DNA of 64,000 nucleotides from positions 62,001-126,000 of the forward strand of contig CAKVON010000001.1 in NCBI GenBank assembly GCA_934792625.1. Reading direction: 5' to 3'. This DNA comes from an uncultured Atopobiaceae bacterium. GTDB lineage: Bacteria; Actinomycetota; Coriobacteriia; Coriobacteriales; Atopobiaceae. Each line of letters begins with the position of its first letter. The stretch's first letter is position 1. Shown in pieces: positions 9,086-17,422 of the stretch. The notes below the pieces were generated by a model. The model was not told where the DNA came from. It was given only the letters and a program-made list of their open reading frames with translations, and ran no database searches. The translations under genes were made by a program, and so were the position numbers.

Positions 9086-10537
9086 GTGGCAGACAAGAGG
9101 ACTAAGATCGTTTGCACCATGGGTCCGTCCACCGAGGACGAGAACGTCCTTCGAGAGCTCATCAAGGCGGGCATGAACGTCGCCCGCTTCAACTTCTCGC
9201 ACGGCTCGCACGAGTACCACCGTGCCGGCGTCGAGCGCGTCCGCAGGGTCTCCGAGGAGCTCGGCATGCCCGTCGCCATCCTGCTCGACACCAAGGGCCC
9301 CGAGGTCCGCACCGGCCTTCTGGAGGATGGCAAGAAGATCTCCGTCTCCACCGGCGACGAGATTGTGATCACCGCCCAGCCCACCGACGAGAGCTTCCAC
9401 GGCAACGCCAGCCACATCTCGCTCGACTACCTCAACCTCCCCTCCGAGGTCGAGAAGGGCTCCCTCATCCTGATCGACGACGGCCTGGTCGGCCTCGAGG
9501 TCCAGAGCGTCGACGGCAACGACATGCACTGCGTCGTCACCAACGGCGGCGAGATCGGCGAGCGCAAGGGCGTCAACGTCCCCAACGTCAACATCGGCCT
9601 GCCCGCCATCACCGAGCAGGACCGCGCCGACATCATGTTCGGCTGCGAGCTTGGCATCGACGCCATCGCCGCCTCCTTCATCCGCGACGCCGCCGCCGTC
9701 CGTGAGATCCGCGAGATCTGCGCCCAGATGGGCGCCGAGCGCGTCTCCGTCTACCCCAAGATCGAGTGCGCCCTTGGCGTCACCAACTTCGACGAGATCC
9801 TCGAGGCCTCCTCGGGCATCATGGTCGCCCGCGGCGACCTCGGCGTCGAGGTTCCCGCGCACGAGGTCCCGCACCTGCAGAAGGAAATGATCCGCAAGTG
9901 CAACAAGGCCTACAAGCCCGTCATCACCGCCACGCAGATGCTCGACTCGATGATCCGCAACCCGCGCCCGACCCGCGCCGAGGTCAACGACGTCGCCAAC
10001 GCCGTCATGGACGGCACCGACTGCGTCATGCTCTCCGGTGAGACCGCTGCCGGCAAGTACCCGGTCGAGGCCGTCAAGATGATGGCCTCCATCTGCCGTG
10101 AGACCGAGAAGTACCTGCCCGAGCGCGACCACTACTTCGACCGTGGCGGCGTGAAGAACGTCAACGGCGCCATCGGCTTCGCCGCCGTCACCACCGCCGA
10201 GCGCGTCGGCGCCAAGTGCATCCTGGCCCCCACCAACTCCGGCCGCACCGCCCGCCTCATCGCCGACTTCCGTCCCAAGCTGCCGCTGTATGCCTTCTCC
10301 CCCTCCGAGAAGACCATCCGCAAGACCAGCTTCTACTGGGGCGTCAGGTCCTTCCACTCCACGACGATGCCGTCGCTCAACGCCACCGTCAAGCAGGCGC
10401 TGCAGCTTGCTAAGGAGAAGGGCCTCGTCGAGACCGGCGACCTGGTCGTCGTGACCGCCGGCGACCCCGGCACCTCCCCCACCCAGGGCGACTACACCAC
10501 CTCGACCAACATGGTCATGGTCTGCCAGATTCAGTAG
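9086..10537 (+). CDS. pyk: pyruvate kinase
   Basis: Last step of glycolysis: phosphoenolpyruvate plus ADP to pyruvate plus ATP. The 483 residues show KIVCTMGPST, NVARFNFSHG, the effector/metal motif LDTKGPEVRTG, the active-site region SVYPKIEC, VARGDLGVE and the conserved segment ATQMLDSMI, then a complete C-terminal domain. The GTG start at 9086 is supported by GAAAGGAAC seven bases upstream and by the conserved N-terminus. The domain order is standard and there is no extra C-terminal PEP-utiliser domain. A clear promoter lies upstream and a terminator downstream. Its place next to ldhA suits a fermentative metabolism in which pyruvate is reduced to lactate. Confidence 0.97.
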   Translation: MADKRTKIVCTMGPSTEDENVLRELIKAGMNVARFNFSHGSHEYHRAGVERVRRVSEELGMPVAILLDTKGPEVRTGLLEDGKKISVSTGDEIVITAQPTDESFHGNASHISLDYLNLPSEVEKGSLILIDDGLVGLEVQSVDGNDMHCVVTNGGEIGERKGVNVPNVNIGLPAITEQDRADIMFGCELGIDAIAASFIRDAAAVREIREICAQMGAERVSVYPKIECALGVTNFDEILEASSGIMVARGDLGVEVPAHEVPHLQKEMIRKCNKAYKPVITATQMLDSMIRNPRPTRAEVNDVANAVMDGTDCVMLSGETAAGKYPVEAVKMMASICRETEKYLPERDHYFDRGGVKNVNGAIGFAAVTTAERVGAKCILAPTNSGRTARLIADFRPKLPLYAFSPSEKTIRKTSFYWGVRSFHSTTMPSLNATVKQALQLAKEKGLVETGDLVVVTAGDPGTSPTQGDYTTSTNMVMVCQIQ

Positions 10538-10580
10538 GCAGCAAAACGGCCAGGCTCTGTAAGAGCCCCAAACGCCACGA

Positions 10581-10618
10581 AAGCCGCGTTCCCTCCATGG
10601 GGGCGCGGCTTCTTTTTA
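10581..10618 (+). terminator. intrinsic terminator of pyk
   Basis: AAGCCGCG / CGCGGCTT hairpin with a 15-nt loop, then CTTTTT. It ends 80 bp after the pyk stop. Confidence 0.85.
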
Positions 10619-10728
10619 CGTGTCGCACGGTCCTTCTCCACAGCTTGTACGTAGCGAAATTGCAAAGACTCGCATTGCATTCTTGCGCTGTAGTATCATT
10701 ATCTTGTTCACACGAGCAGGAGGGCAAG

Positions 10729-11739
10729 ATGGCCGAAGAAACCGACACTCAACTGCAGGGAGGCAAGGGCGTCACCACCCTTGGCAACCATGTGCTGAAG
10801 GTCATTCCCAGCAAGCAGACTGGCCCGACCTCCAAGCCGCACATCACCACCCAGGTGAAGCGCGACAACCTCTCCGAGAACTCGATTCGCATTATCGCGA
10901 CCCCGACGCCGACGGCGATCAACACGTTCTTCTACATCCAGCGCGTCGGCTACTACGAGACCGTCCCGCCCTTCTCGCGCGAAGCACCCGCGCTCGACGC
11001 CTACAACGTGTTCTTCACCGTCAGCGGCGAGGGGTACTTCGACTACATGGGCGAGCGCTACGCCCAGCGCAAGGGTGACATCATCTGGTTCGACTGCAAG
11101 AAGCAGTATTCCATCGGCGCGGTCGGCAAGGGTTGGACCTACTACTGGCTCCAGTTCAACGGCAACTCAGCACGCGGCTTCTACAAGGAGTACACCAAGC
11201 GCGGTGACAACTTCACCGACGTCAACAGCGACTTCAACACCTATCGCACGCTGTTCGAGCACATCCTGGATCTCGCGCAGGCCACGAGCATCCGTCGCGA
11301 GATTCTCATCAACGACACGCTCGTGCACATGATGACGTTGCTCCTGGAGAACCGCGTCGACTCCAGCCTCACCCTCAACTCGGTGCCCGAGTACATCCGC
11401 GAGACGGTCGACTACCTCAACTGGCACTACGCGGACAAGACGACCCTCGACGAGCTTGCGGCACATGTCGGGGTAAGCAAGTTCCACCTGTCGCGCAGCT
11501 TCAAGCGCTACGTGGGCGTCACCATCGGCGACTACGTCATGGCAAACAGGCTCCGTTACGCACGCGACCTGCTCAAGTACACCGACAAGCCCATCCGCAT
11601 CGTTGCCGAGATGTGCGGAATCCCCCAACCCTCGCACTTCACCGCCATCTTCAAGGAGTCCGAGGGCATGACGCCCTTGGCCTACCGCAAGCACTGGGAG
11701 GAGACGGGCTACTACGAGACCGCGGAGCCCACGCCCTAG
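10729..11739 (+). CDS. AraC-family transcriptional regulator with cupin sensor domain
   Basis: 336-residue regulator. The N-terminal half (about residues 60-160) is a cupin-like sugar-sensing domain (NVFFTVSGEGYFDYMGERY, GDIIWFDCKKQYSI). The C-terminal ~100 residues form the two helix-turn-helix AraC domain, with TLDELAAHVGVSKFHLSRSFKRYVG and the signature CGIPQPSHFTAIFKESEGMTPLAYRK. An upstream in-frame start exists at 10597, but the ATG at 10729 has CAGGAGGGC eight bases before it. It converges on the aldolase gene of the adjacent carbohydrate cluster, so it is a reasonable candidate activator of that cluster. The ligand is unknown. Confidence 0.9.
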   Translation: MAEETDTQLQGGKGVTTLGNHVLKVIPSKQTGPTSKPHITTQVKRDNLSENSIRIIATPTPTAINTFFYIQRVGYYETVPPFSREAPALDAYNVFFTVSGEGYFDYMGERYAQRKGDIIWFDCKKQYSIGAVGKGWTYYWLQFNGNSARGFYKEYTKRGDNFTDVNSDFNTYRTLFEHILDLAQATSIRREILINDTLVHMMTLLLENRVDSSLTLNSVPEYIRETVDYLNWHYADKTTLDELAAHVGVSKFHLSRSFKRYVGVTIGDYVMANRLRYARDLLKYTDKPIRIVAEMCGIPQPSHFTAIFKESEGMTPLAYRKHWEETGYYETAEPTP

Positions 11740-11757
11740 GCATAACCCCCCGTCAAC

Positions 11758-11799
11758 TCTGCCGAGAAGTGCCCCGAGCTCGCGCACTCTTCTCGGCAG
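11758..11799 (+). repeat. inverted pair of the dispersed motif after the araC-type gene
   Basis: CTGCCGAGAAGTGC (11759-11772) and its near-perfect reverse complement GCACTCTTCTCGGCAG (11784-11799, two extra bases) flank a 12-bp GC-rich centre. The pair forms a 14-bp stem just after the regulator's stop codon and may act as its transcription terminator, although no clear T-run follows. Confidence 0.65.
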
Positions 11800-11845
11800 G
11801 TGCCGATTTGGCGGCAATTACGAACCAGATGATTTCGATCCAACA

Positions 11846-11880
11846 AGAAACGGGACCCAACCAATTCGGTTGGGTCCCGC
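11846..11880 (-). terminator. intrinsic terminator of the class II aldolase gene
   Basis: CGGGACCCAACC / GGTTGGGTCCCG hairpin. On the minus strand the stem is followed by TTTCTTGTT. It lies about 40 bp past the aldolase stop and may also help end the convergent regulator transcript. Confidence 0.85.
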
Positions 11881-11917
11881 ATTCGTTAGGGCAAATGCCC
11901 GATGGCACTAAGCGAGC

Positions 11918-12577
11918 TTAGCCGCGCTTCTCGTCGTGCATCTTGGCGAGCTTGGCGATTTCGTCGGCAGGCAGGTCACACTCGACGTTCGGGAAGAGCA
12001 TCTTACGGATGAAGTAGACCTGGAGCAGCATCTCAACGGACATGATGCGGCTGTAGGCCTCGAGCGGCGTGGAGCCGACGGCCAGAACGCCGTGGTTGGC
12101 CAGGAAGACGACGTCGTAGTCCTTGATGTACTTGGGGAGCTCCTCGATGATCTCGGGGGAGCCGGGGGTGCCGTACTTCAGGCAGGGAACCTTGCCAAAC
12201 AGGATCTGGAACTCAGGCGACGCGGGGTCGTCGTACTCCATGGAAGCCTGGGCGAAGGCGGTGCAGTACGGAGCGTGGCAGTGGACGACCGAGTGGACGT
12301 CGTCACGCAGGGTGTAGCAGATGGTGTGCATCGGAGTCTCGGAGGTGGGAGCAAGCTCACCCTCGAGGACCTTGCCCTGACGGTCGACGCAGATGATCTT
12401 GCCCTCGGTCAGCAGCTCCTTGGAGTTGCCCGACGGGGTCTCGTAGACCTTGTCGCCCTTGAGGACGGAGATGTTGCCCTCGTAGGTGCCGACGAGGCCC
12501 TTACGGTTCATCATCTGGGCGACCTCGACGATCTGGCGGCGGATCTCGTAATCAGGGACGTTGTCGTAACCAGCCAT
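11918..12577 (-). CDS. class II aldolase (L-fuculose-phosphate aldolase / AraD family)
   Basis: Zinc-dependent aldolase or epimerase, typically splitting a ketose-1-phosphate into dihydroxyacetone phosphate and an aldehyde. The 219-residue protein has the family marks GNIS (phosphate binding), the Glu in TSETPMH, the zinc ligands in HCHAPYC and the third His in ANHGVLAVG. The start has GAGAGGAAG upstream. It is closest to FucA-type aldolases, but the substrate cannot be told from sequence. L-ribulose-phosphate epimerase activity is an alternative within the same fold. It is the promoter-distal, separately transcribed end of the PTS/kinase cluster, with its own promoter and terminator. Confidence 0.85.
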   Translation of the reverse strand: MAGYDNVPDYEIRRQIVEVAQMMNRKGLVGTYEGNISVLKGDKVYETPSGNSKELLTEGKIICVDRQGKVLEGELAPTSETPMHTICYTLRDDVHSVVHCHAPYCTAFAQASMEYDDPASPEFQILFGKVPCLKYGTPGSPEIIEELPKYIKDYDVVFLANHGVLAVGSTPLEAYSRIMSVEMLLQVYFIRKMLFPNVECDLPADEIAKLAKMHDEKRG

Positions 12578-12692
12578 TGTTACTTCCTCTCATCGTTGCC
12601 AAAGTGCTTCCTCCGGTGAGTTCAAGATATCACCCTCAACGCACGAATTCATTCCTCCGGGATACCGCTTTATATCCATATGTTGCGCGGGC

Positions 12693-12721
12693 ATTATACG
12701 CAGCAATTCTCTCCCGAGAAG
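12693..12721 (-). promoter_or_regulatory. promoter of the class II aldolase gene
   Basis: TATAAT on the minus strand at 12698-12693. Seventeen bases upstream lies CTTCTC, which is part of a copy of the dispersed motif and a poor match to TTGACA. The motif could therefore block or replace the -35 box. The leader would be about 110 nt. Confidence 0.45.
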
Positions 12722-12799
12722 TGCTGTCGGTTTGTTTACCTGTGCTTATTTGAATACTCGCAAATGTACTACGTGCAAAATTCTGACAATTCTTGATAC

Positions 12800-12832
12800 A
12801 GAAAAAGGGCCTACCCCGAAGGGGTAGGCCCT
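12800..12832 (-). terminator. intrinsic terminator of the PTS IIC gene
   Basis: AGGGCCTACCCC / GGGGTAGGCCCT perfect 12-bp stem with a GAA loop. On the minus strand it is followed by TTTTTCTG. It lies 50 bp past the IIC stop. Confidence 0.92.
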
Positions 12833-12882
12833 ATGAAGCAATACGAGAGAGTATTGAGCAAGTCGGTCAGTCAGACCTCGGT

Positions 12883-14280
12883 TTAGTGGCCGAGCTCCTT
12901 GTTGATGACCTCGTTGCGCTGCTTCATGACCTTCATGAGCCAGACGAAGCCGGCGAGCCAGACGATCAGGAGAGCGATGGCGACGGGGTGACCAGACAGG
13001 CCGTTGACGATGACCCAGCGGTAGTCGGGGCACTCGAGGGTGGACCAGGTGATGCTGGGGTTGCTGCCCATGTTGGCAAGGGCGTCGGGCGACCAGGTCT
13101 GGGCCAGCTTGGTGCAGTAGCCGGCGAAGGAGGAGGCGACCATGAGGTACAGCGGGGTGCCGATGATGCCCAGGATGACCATCTTGATCAGGTTGCCACC
13201 GGCGATGAACAGGGCCGGGACGGCGACGCAGAGGTTGATGATGCCAGCGAAGGGCAGGACGGTGTTGCCCATGGGGGCAAGCAGGACCGCGAAGAGGATC
13301 TCGAACGGGATGATCAGGATCGTGGTGACCCAAAGCTCGTTGGAGCCAGCGACGATGGGCCAGTCAAGGCCGATGTACAGGGTACGACCGTCGTTGAACT
13401 TGGACTTCATCCACTCACCCACGGCGTCGGAGATCGGCGACAGGGCCTGCATGAAGAGCTTGGAGACCATCGGGAAGAGCTGCATGGCGGTGGCAGCCTG
13501 GATGCCCAGGGTCAGGGCCTTCTGCAGGTCGCTGTAGGCGATGGCGCCCAGGACGACACCGATGATGAGGCCCATGACGGCGTTCTCACCAAAGATGCCC
13601 AGGTGATCGCGGAGCCACTTGGCGTCGACCTTGTTGTTCTCGATCGCGGGGATGTGCTCCATGATGACCTCGAACGGAAGCAGGAAGACAGCCGTGAAGG
13701 TCATCGAGTGAGGAACGGTAACACCGGGGATGCCGGTGATCTGCTCGACGGTGGGAGCCCAAGCGTCACCGATCTTCAGGCCGAGGACGACCATGATGCC
13801 GGAGGCGACGAAGGCCATGACCATGGCGAGGGTGGGGCTCATACCAGCGGCCTCGCAAGCGTAGTTGGTGAGGACGCAGGTGAACAGGAGGTTCCACACG
13901 TTCCAAAGGTCAACGTTCAGGGTGCTGGTCTTGTTGGCAGCCAGCAGGATGGCGTTGATGACGATGAGCAGCGGGAAGCAAAGGACGCCGAACGGCCAAG
14001 CCCAGGCGATGGCGGACATCGCGGGCCAGCCAGTGTCGACGGTGGTGAGGACGACGCCAGTCTTGGTGGCGAGACCCTCGGCGGCGGGCTGGATGGCGCC
14101 CGTCATGAAGCCGGTGAGCATGTTCATGCCGGTGAAAGCGACGCCGAGCGTCAGGGCGGCGATGAACGCGTCAGAGAACTTCATCTTAACGCAGAGTCCA
14201 AGAACGAGCATGATCAGCGGGACGAAGACTGCGGCTCCGAATCCCAGGATGTAGTTAACGACAGCTAGCAAAGCATCCAT
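12883..14280 (-). CDS. PTS sugar transporter subunit IIC, galactitol family
   Basis: Integral membrane permease of a phosphotransferase system. The 465 residues are almost entirely hydrophobic helices and match the GatC (galactitol) family: FVPLIMLVLGLCVKMKFSDAF, AALTLGVAFTGMNML, the conserved NNKVDAKWLRDHLG and LYIGLDWPIVAGSNELWV. The start chosen (ATG 14280) follows GAAGGGAG; an upstream in-frame ATG at 14370 adds 30 non-conserved residues. Partners IIB and IIA lie 2-3 kb upstream on the same strand, separated by the rhamnulose aldolase gene and a terminator. GatC-family permeases carry polyols (galactitol, arabitol) and sometimes ketoses; the substrate is unknown. Confidence 0.88.
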   Translation of the reverse strand: MDALLAVVNYILGFGAAVFVPLIMLVLGLCVKMKFSDAFIAALTLGVAFTGMNMLTGFMTGAIQPAAEGLATKTGVVLTTVDTGWPAMSAIAWAWPFGVLCFPLLIVINAILLAANKTSTLNVDLWNVWNLLFTCVLTNYACEAAGMSPTLAMVMAFVASGIMVVLGLKIGDAWAPTVEQITGIPGVTVPHSMTFTAVFLLPFEVIMEHIPAIENNKVDAKWLRDHLGIFGENAVMGLIIGVVLGAIAYSDLQKALTLGIQAATAMQLFPMVSKLFMQALSPISDAVGEWMKSKFNDGRTLYIGLDWPIVAGSNELWVTTILIIPFEILFAVLLAPMGNTVLPFAGIINLCVAVPALFIAGGNLIKMVILGIIGTPLYLMVASSFAGYCTKLAQTWSPDALANMGSNPSITWSTLECPDYRWVIVNGLSGHPVAIALLIVWLAGFVWLMKVMKQRNEVINKELGH

Positions 14281-14363
14281 CAGTGCACTCCCTTCTCCAT
14301 GTGCATTAGTGCAGTAGTACTTACTTGCTCTCTCTCCCACAGTGGTGCTCACACCAAAAGCAA

Positions 14364-14378
14364 TTGGCAAATAGCCAA
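14364..14378. promoter_or_regulatory. TTGGC-N5-GCCAA inverted repeat (candidate operator)
   Basis: Perfect dyad between the candidate -10 and the IIC start. It overlaps the CCAAATGG octamer at 14375-14382 that recurs upstream of dhaK. The AraC-type or GntR-type regulator of the cluster could bind here. Confidence 0.45.
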
Positions 14379-14405
14379 ATGGTGCTTTATGGATAGTAAC
14401 ACGGT

Positions 14406-14417
14406 TTCCATATGGAA
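14406..14417. promoter_or_regulatory. TTCCATATGGAA palindrome (candidate operator)
   Basis: Perfect 12-bp palindrome immediately upstream of the candidate -10 of the IIC gene, in the -35 region. The central CCATATGG resembles sites upstream of the class II aldolase (12676-12683) and dhaK (21112-21119). Confidence 0.5.
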
Positions 14418-14702
14418 CATCTGTGACGAAGGACTAATTTTTCCATCGGCAGGTCGATTTAGACAACTGTGAAATACGCAAACAATGATTTGATGTTATA
14501 TTATTTTGTTTTAGTCGCTTTTACTTAAATTCACTTTCAGATGATTTACCTGCGGTTTTGGAATTCACTTAGTCAAACAGTTGGTCTATTTATTCTTACA
14601 CGATAGATCCAGCCACGTAGGCCCATGTCTGCTTTGCAGCAGGAAATACTATTTGATTGCGCGTTGGACCTCAGAGAAATTTTTCTTGGATTCCCTTTCA
14701 CC

Positions 14703-14742
14703 GAAAAAAAGTCCCCGTACCTTGACAAACGATACGGGGACT
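14703..14742 (-). terminator. intrinsic terminator of the rhamnulose-1-phosphate aldolase gene
   Basis: AGTCCCCGTA / TACGGGGACT perfect 10-bp stem, followed on the minus strand by TTTTTTT. It lies 45 bp past the stop. Confidence 0.92.
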
Positions 14743-14786
14743 CTATTTCTACTAATTCAGGCGCTACGCACCCGACTGAATCGAGA

Positions 14787-15599
14787 CTAGTCGATGTAGC
14801 CGGCACGCGGGGTGAGGTTGAAGCGCTTGCAGAGGGCACGCAGGCCATCGTTGTCGATGCCGCCGTTGTACTTGCCGCTCTTCTGGATGTCCATGTAGAC
14901 GCCGGCAACCTTGTCGACGGTCTCGAGCAGGCCAAAGGCGTCGTGCAGGGACTTACCGACGGAGAAGACGCCGTGGTACTGCCAGACGACGAAGCGGCAG
15001 TCCTTCATCTTCTCGAGGGTGGCGTCAGCGATCTCCTGGGTGCCGCAGACCATGAAGGGCACCAGGCCGACACCCTCGGGGAACAGCACGATGGCCTCGG
15101 GGATGAGCCTCCAGAGGGCGAGCGTGAACTCCTTCTCGTCGGTGGGGCCGACGTGGGTCATGGCAAGCACGTTGGTGGCGTGGTTGTGCATGACGACACG
15201 CTGCTCGGGGTCGACGGCCAGACGGGCGGCGTGGGCGGCGAGGTGCGCGGGGAACTCGGAGGAGGGCTTGTTGTCGATCAGGCCGTAGGCGATCTCGTAG
15301 TAGTCGCCCTCCTCGGGGATGTAGCAGATGCCCAGCAGGTGGTCGGGATCGTCGCGCAGCTCGCGGAAGTAGGAGCCGGTGGCGGTGACCAGGACGTACT
15401 TGCCACGGACGCCGTCGGGGATCTCGAGCTCGACCTTACGGCCGTCGCCAGGGGTGTAACCGAGCTCGGCGACCTCCTCGTCGGTCAGCAGGTAGGTGAT
15501 GTTGCCACCGTTGGCCTCGTCCCAGTTCTTGTCCCACATGAGGTAGGCAAGCTCCTGGACCTCCTTGACGGCGCCAATCTGCTTCCAATCAGTTGCCAT
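14787..15599 (-). CDS. rhaD: rhamnulose-1-phosphate aldolase-like class II aldolase
   Basis: Zinc-dependent cleavage of L-rhamnulose-1-phosphate (or a related ketose-1-phosphate) to dihydroxyacetone phosphate and an aldehyde. The 270-residue length and motifs match RhaD: EANGGNITY, VTATGSYF, SSEFPAHLAAHAA, the zinc pair MHNHATNVLA and the third ligand in WQYHGVFSVG. ATG 15599 is preferred to ATG 15605 because GGGGAG sits seven bases before it. No rhamnose isomerase or rhamnulokinase is nearby, so the true substrate may be another 1-phosphorylated ketose made by the PTS. It lies distal in the operon behind IIA, IIB and an unknown membrane protein. Confidence 0.83.
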   Translation of the reverse strand: MATDWKQIGAVKEVQELAYLMWDKNWDEANGGNITYLLTDEEVAELGYTPGDGRKVELEIPDGVRGKYVLVTATGSYFRELRDDPDHLLGICYIPEEGDYYEIAYGLIDNKPSSEFPAHLAAHAARLAVDPEQRVVMHNHATNVLAMTHVGPTDEKEFTLALWRLIPEAIVLFPEGVGLVPFMVCGTQEIADATLEKMKDCRFVVWQYHGVFSVGKSLHDAFGLLETVDKVAGVYMDIQKSGKYNGGIDNDGLRALCKRFNLTPRAGYID

Positions 15600-15772
15600 G
15601 CTCATACTCCCCTTCCATAAAGAGTTGATTGCTCACCCGAGTTATCGGGCTATGGCAAGTGTAGTCCTCCGAACGGCCGCCGAATCAGCCGATTGCTAGT
15701 TTGGAGCGCAAAATGTCCCCCAATTGCTCTTCTGGACCAAAGTGAGCAATAGGGGGACATGCATCGGACTAT

Positions 15773-15828
15773 CGAGAAGTGCCGTAGGCAAGATGCCGAG
15801 AAGTGCTGCCTACTCGTCGTCCTTCTCG
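15773..15828 (+). repeat. cluster of three copies of the dispersed motif
   Basis: CGAGAAGTGC at 15773-15782 and 15797-15806 in the spacer, and the inverted GTCCTTCTCG at 15819-15828 inside the end of the membrane protein gene. The middle copy begins three bases after that gene's stop codon. Confidence 0.65.
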
Positions 15829-16346
15829 ACATCGGAGTCATCGGAATCGGACGCGGCTTCTGCGTCGGACGGCTCCCGGGAGGCCGCGTCTCGCTCGACG
15901 CGCTCCTCCCCCAGGCGCTTGGCCTCGAGGTACTGCTCGTAGGTGAGGCCCATGGCCTCGGCCTCCTTACGCTCCTTCTTCTCGTGGCGCTTGGCGATGC
16001 GCGCCTTGCGCATCTCTTCCATGAACTCCTTGCGCTCCTCGTCGCTCATGCCCTCCTTGGCAACGCCGATGGCCTGGCGACGGTCCTCCATCATGTTGTT
16101 GTAGTCCTCGAGCAAGACATCCATGCCGTTGTGCTCGATGAAGAACGCGAGTATGAGGGCGGGGATACCATAGATGATGTTGCCGGTGACGAAGCAGACG
16201 ACGAGAAGCACGGTCTCGCAGGCGACCAGTGCCCACCATCCGCCCTTGGAGATGCCGTACTTGTTCTCGGGCTTCTTGTGAGACTCCTCCATGCGCTTCT
16301 TGGAAGCGTTGCCGGGGACGATCTCCTTCTTCTTGCGCTTGGCCAC
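15810..16346 (-). CDS. unknown two-helix membrane protein in the PTS operon
   Basis: 178 residues, not recognised. It has a very basic N-terminus (MAKRKKKEIVPGNASKKR), two adjacent membrane helices (about residues 37-74, WWALVACETVLLVVCFVTGN and IIYGIPALILAFFIE), then a long charged helix (EERKEFMEEMRKARIAKRHEKKERKEAEAMG) and an acidic Ser/Asp tail. The GTG at 16346 is chosen because GAGAGG precedes it; longer in-frame versions up to 16448 have a poorer context. It lies between PTS IIB and the aldolase on the same strand, so a role in transporter assembly or anchoring is possible, but this is inference from context only. Confidence 0.7.
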   Translation of the reverse strand: MAKRKKKEIVPGNASKKRMEESHKKPENKYGISKGGWWALVACETVLLVVCFVTGNIIYGIPALILAFFIEHNGMDVLLEDYNNMMEDRRQAIGVAKEGMSDEERKEFMEEMRKARIAKRHEKKERKEAEAMGLTYEQYLEAKRLGEERVERDAASREPSDAEAASDSDDSDVEKDDE

Positions 16347-16375
16347 GTGAACAACCCTCTCTGTTAATAGAACAT

Positions 16376-16399
16376 GGCCCGCACCTTGCGATGCGGGCC
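16376..16399 (-). other. intra-operon hairpin downstream of PTS IIB
   Basis: GGCCCGCA / TGCGGGCC perfect 8-bp stem with an 8-nt loop, lying between IIB and the membrane protein gene. On the minus strand it is followed by ATGTTCTATT, a weak T-run. It could be a partial terminator or an mRNA-stabilising hairpin. Confidence 0.45.
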
Positions 16400-16456
16400 A
16401 TGCTGTCATGCATCTGTCAGTACCAGGCGGAGCGCCCGGCAGACCCAAGGACTAGT

Positions 16457-16759
16457 TTAGCCCCTCTTCTTGGCGTTGACCTCGTCGATGGCAGCCTCGA
16501 GCTTCTTGAGCTCGGCGTCCTGGCCAACACCGGTGAGGAAGGAGACGCCGTTGAACACGGGGATGCCCCAGTCGGTGTCGTCCTTGACGATGGAGACGTA
16601 GATGTCGGCGTTCTTGATGACGTGCTTCAGCGACTTGATGTCGACGGCCTCGACGTCGGCGTCAGCGCCGTCGGCCTTGAGCAGACGCTCGACCTTAGAG
16701 GCGACGGTCTGCGAGGTGGCAACGCCGGAGCCACAAGCAACGATGATGTGAGCGGTCAT
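16457..16759 (-). CDS. PTS sugar transporter subunit IIB, galactitol type
   Basis: 100-residue phosphocarrier with the phosphorylated Cys near the N-terminus in VACGSGVATSQTVASKV, the hallmark of lactose/galactitol-type IIB domains. It takes phosphate from IIA and hands it to the sugar bound by IIC. It lies 85 bp downstream of the IIA gene. Length and fold pattern are complete. Confidence 0.9.
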   Translation of the reverse strand: MTAHIIVACGSGVATSQTVASKVERLLKADGADADVEAVDIKSLKHVIKNADIYVSIVKDDTDWGIPVFNGVSFLTGVGQDAELKKLEAAIDEVNAKKRG

Positions 16760-16843
16760 AGTAGATCCTCCTTATAAGAACTACCCCTATTTACCAGGCC
16801 CGCGCCTAAGCTTGGGCCGTAGTGCCTAGAACTCTACCCCAGT

Positions 16844-17314
16844 TTACTCGAAACGGGAGGTGATGGACTCGATCAGACCCTCGGCGGTCGTCTGGGACAT
16901 GATGTCCTTGACGGCGTCGTCGTTCATGAAGATGTTCATGAGGTTCTGCAGGACGGCAACCTGGCCACCGTCGCGCTCGACACCGAGGTTGATGATGAGC
17001 TCGGCATCGACATCGTCGTCGACGCCGGCCATGTGCTCGAAGCGCACGGGGGTCTTCGGCTTGATGATGGCGATGTAGGGCTTCTTGAGGTGCTGTGGGT
17101 CGGTGTGCGGGATGGCGATCTCGGCAGCGCCGCAACGAAGGCCGGTCGGATAGTTCTTCTCGCGGGTGGTGATGCCCTCGTACCAGGTGTCCTGGATGTA
17201 GCCCATGGCGTCCAGCTTGTCGTGGAGCTGGTTGAAGAAGTCCTCGCGGTCCTTGCACTCCATGTCGAAGAAGACGAGCTCGGGCTTGAACAGAGCGGTA
17301 TCGGCGTTAGCCAT
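16844..17314 (-). CDS. PTS sugar transporter subunit IIA (fructose/mannitol/galactitol class)
   Basis: 156-residue IIA domain with the active-site His in AEIAIPHTDPQHLKKP, after the usual TTREKNYPTGL segment. This is the PTS_EIIA_2 family, fitting a GatA-like partner for the IIB and IIC genes nearby. The ATG at 17314 has AAGGGAG four bases upstream, a strong ribosome binding site; the longer frame to 17386 crosses the promoter region. It appears to be the first gene of an operon with IIB, the membrane protein and the rhamnulose aldolase. Confidence 0.9.
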   Translation of the reverse strand: MANADTALFKPELVFFDMECKDREDFFNQLHDKLDAMGYIQDTWYEGITTREKNYPTGLRCGAAEIAIPHTDPQHLKKPYIAIIKPKTPVRFEHMAGVDDDVDAELIINLGVERDGGQVAVLQNLMNIFMNDDAVKDIMSQTTAEGLIESITSRFE

Positions 17315-17422
17315 TTTTCTCCCTTTCCTCCGCTTGTGTCGGATGCCCCAAAAGTGGTCACAAATTGGTGGGTACCCGATAAACACTCTAATGATACCTA
17401 TAAAAACTATCCGAATTTTGCT

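Larger units (their letters stand above)
12578..12882 (-). other. intergenic region between the PTS IIC gene and the class II aldolase
   Basis: About 305 bp. It holds the terminator of the IIC gene (12800-12832), a perfect TATAAT on the minus strand (12693-12698), a CGAGAAGTGC copy (12715-12724) lying where the -35 box would be, and a CCATATGT site at 12676-12683 just downstream of the -10. No small gene was seen. Confidence 0.6.
14281..14786 (-). other. regulatory region upstream of the PTS IIC gene
   Basis: About 500 bp, unusually AT-rich for this genome. It holds the terminator of the rhamnulose aldolase gene, a perfect 12-bp palindrome TTCCATATGGAA (14406-14417), a perfect inverted repeat TTGGC-AAATA-GCCAA (14364-14378) and a candidate -10 TACTAT on the minus strand (about 14391-14396). 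It is the best candidate control region of the cluster. About 280 bp (14420-14700) have no recognised feature. Confidence 0.6.

Noticed and set aside
16319..16448. Longer N-terminus for the PTS-operon membrane protein (start at 16448)
   Set aside because: The extra part crosses an intergenic hairpin and has Pro/Gly-rich non-membrane sequence; the GTG at 16346 has a better binding site and a typical basic start.
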